From assembly GCF_023559245.1 (NCBI RefSeq), contig NZ_CP097462.1:1-64000 (forward strand): 64,000 nucleotides of DNA. The letters run 5' to 3'. The notes below the pieces were generated by a model. It was not told the DNA's origin and did not search any database. It was given only the letters and a program-made list of their open reading frames with translations. The number at the start of each line of letters is the position of its first letter. The stretch's first letter is position 1. Origin of the DNA: Sphingomonas sp. KRR8 (lineage in GTDB: Bacteria; Pseudomonadota; Alphaproteobacteria; Sphingomonadales; Sphingomonadaceae). The translations under genes and the position numbers were made by a program. This document shows positions 63,713 to 64,000 of the stretch, in pieces.

Positions 63713-64000
63713 GGGCGCTCCAGCCACAGACCGGCGCAGCTGAAGCCGGGCCCGAAGGCGGTCAGTAGCGTATTGTCCGGCAGGCCCCGCTTCAGCAGCC
63801 GCTCGAGCACGAACAGCACGGTCGGCGCGCTCATGTTGCCATGGTCCCGAAGCACCTCACGCTCGAGGTCGAGACTTCCGGCCCCAAGCTCCAGCGCCTG
63901 CTCGATCGCGTCAACCACCTTGGCGCCCCCGGGGTGGGAGCAGAGCCGACCGACATCGCTTCGCGCCAGCCCGAACTTGGCGAGCATGGCATCAATAGCG
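63709..64000 (-). CDS. Type III polyketide synthase (chalcone/alkylresorcinol synthase family), C-terminal part
   Basis: The C-terminal 97 residues lie in the window; the rest runs off the right edge. The catalytic His in LCSHPGGAKVVDAIE and Asn in LRDHGNMSAPTVLFVLERLL are both present, followed by LLTAFGPGFSCAGLWLERP, the family end. The enzyme condenses a fatty-acyl starter with malonyl-CoA units to a resorcinol or pyrone. ATGA overlap with the ICMT gene suggests a methylated phenolic lipid as the product (inference). Confidence 0.92.
   Translation of the reverse strand, partial: AIDAMLAKFGLARSDVGRLCSHPGGAKVVDAIEQALELGAGSLDLEREVLRDHGNMSAPTVLFVLERLLKRGLPDNTLLTAFGPGFSCAGLWLERP

Overview
The window is GC-rich, densely packed DNA from an alphaproteobacterium, most likely of the Sphingomonadales. 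Four things point there: a starch locus built from a TonB-dependent receptor, tryptophan-halogenase-like flavoproteins, GH13 and GH97 enzymes and a LacI repressor; two proteins with PEPxxWA-type sorting tails; a small LuxR-type regulator with a C-terminal membrane helix; and a type III polyketide synthase paired with an isoprenylcysteine-type methyltransferase. No rRNA, tRNA, CRISPR array, integrase or transposase was found.

Layout. (1) 1-4147, minus: a tripartite efflux adaptor and an RND pump whose frame is broken at three places. (2) 4329-11258: a SLC45-like disaccharide transporter, an FHS hexose transporter, a LacI repressor and a large TonB-dependent receptor. A near-identical 12-bp motif lies in both divergent promoter regions. 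(3) 11322-26306, plus: eleven genes in a row in which every start overlaps the preceding stop: halogenase-like flavoprotein, alpha-amylase, alpha-glucosidase, GH97 enzyme, esterase, second halogenase-like flavoprotein, then zwf, pgl, edd, glk and eda. Maltodextrin would enter through the receptor, be cut to glucose, be phosphorylated by Glk and be burned through the Entner-Doudoroff pathway, all from one transcriptional unit. (4) 26357-29317: an iron-containing oxygenase-fold protein, a methyltransferase and small conserved proteins.

(5) 29332-38415, mostly minus: a VIT/VWA/DUF2135 secreted protein, a PEP-CTERM protein, a membrane GGDEF-EAL protein, a hybrid histidine kinase and a second PEP-CTERM protein. 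(6) 38683-42379: a J-domain protein, a LuxR-type regulator and small hypothetical or membrane proteins, one of them a RadC-like domain that has lost its metal-site motif. (7) 42485-46870, minus: tdk, truB, rpsO, pnp, with a heavily structured rpsO-pnp spacer. (8) 46954-57146: an accessory stretch with a glutathione S-transferase, a membrane-anchored decapeptide-repeat protein, an outer-membrane metallopeptidase/propeller/barrel protein, a PrsW-type protease, a small porin-like barrel, a methyltransferase, a P-loop kinase-like gene bracketed by short palindromic repeats, and a GNAT acetyltransferase. (9) 57143-63077, minus: rimP, nusA, ylxR, infB, rbfA. Regions 7 and 9 form one cluster in many alphaproteobacteria, so region 8 looks like an insertion into it. 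(10) 63182-64000: the methyltransferase and type III PKS pair, running off the right edge.

The best candidates for something undescribed are the three-gene set at 47850-53625 (repeat protein, surface metallopeptidase, PrsW protease), the physical fusion of a starch locus with two halogenase-like flavoproteins and the Entner-Doudoroff pathway in one overlapping operon, and the VIT-domain protein that carries a TonB-box-like motif after a proline run.
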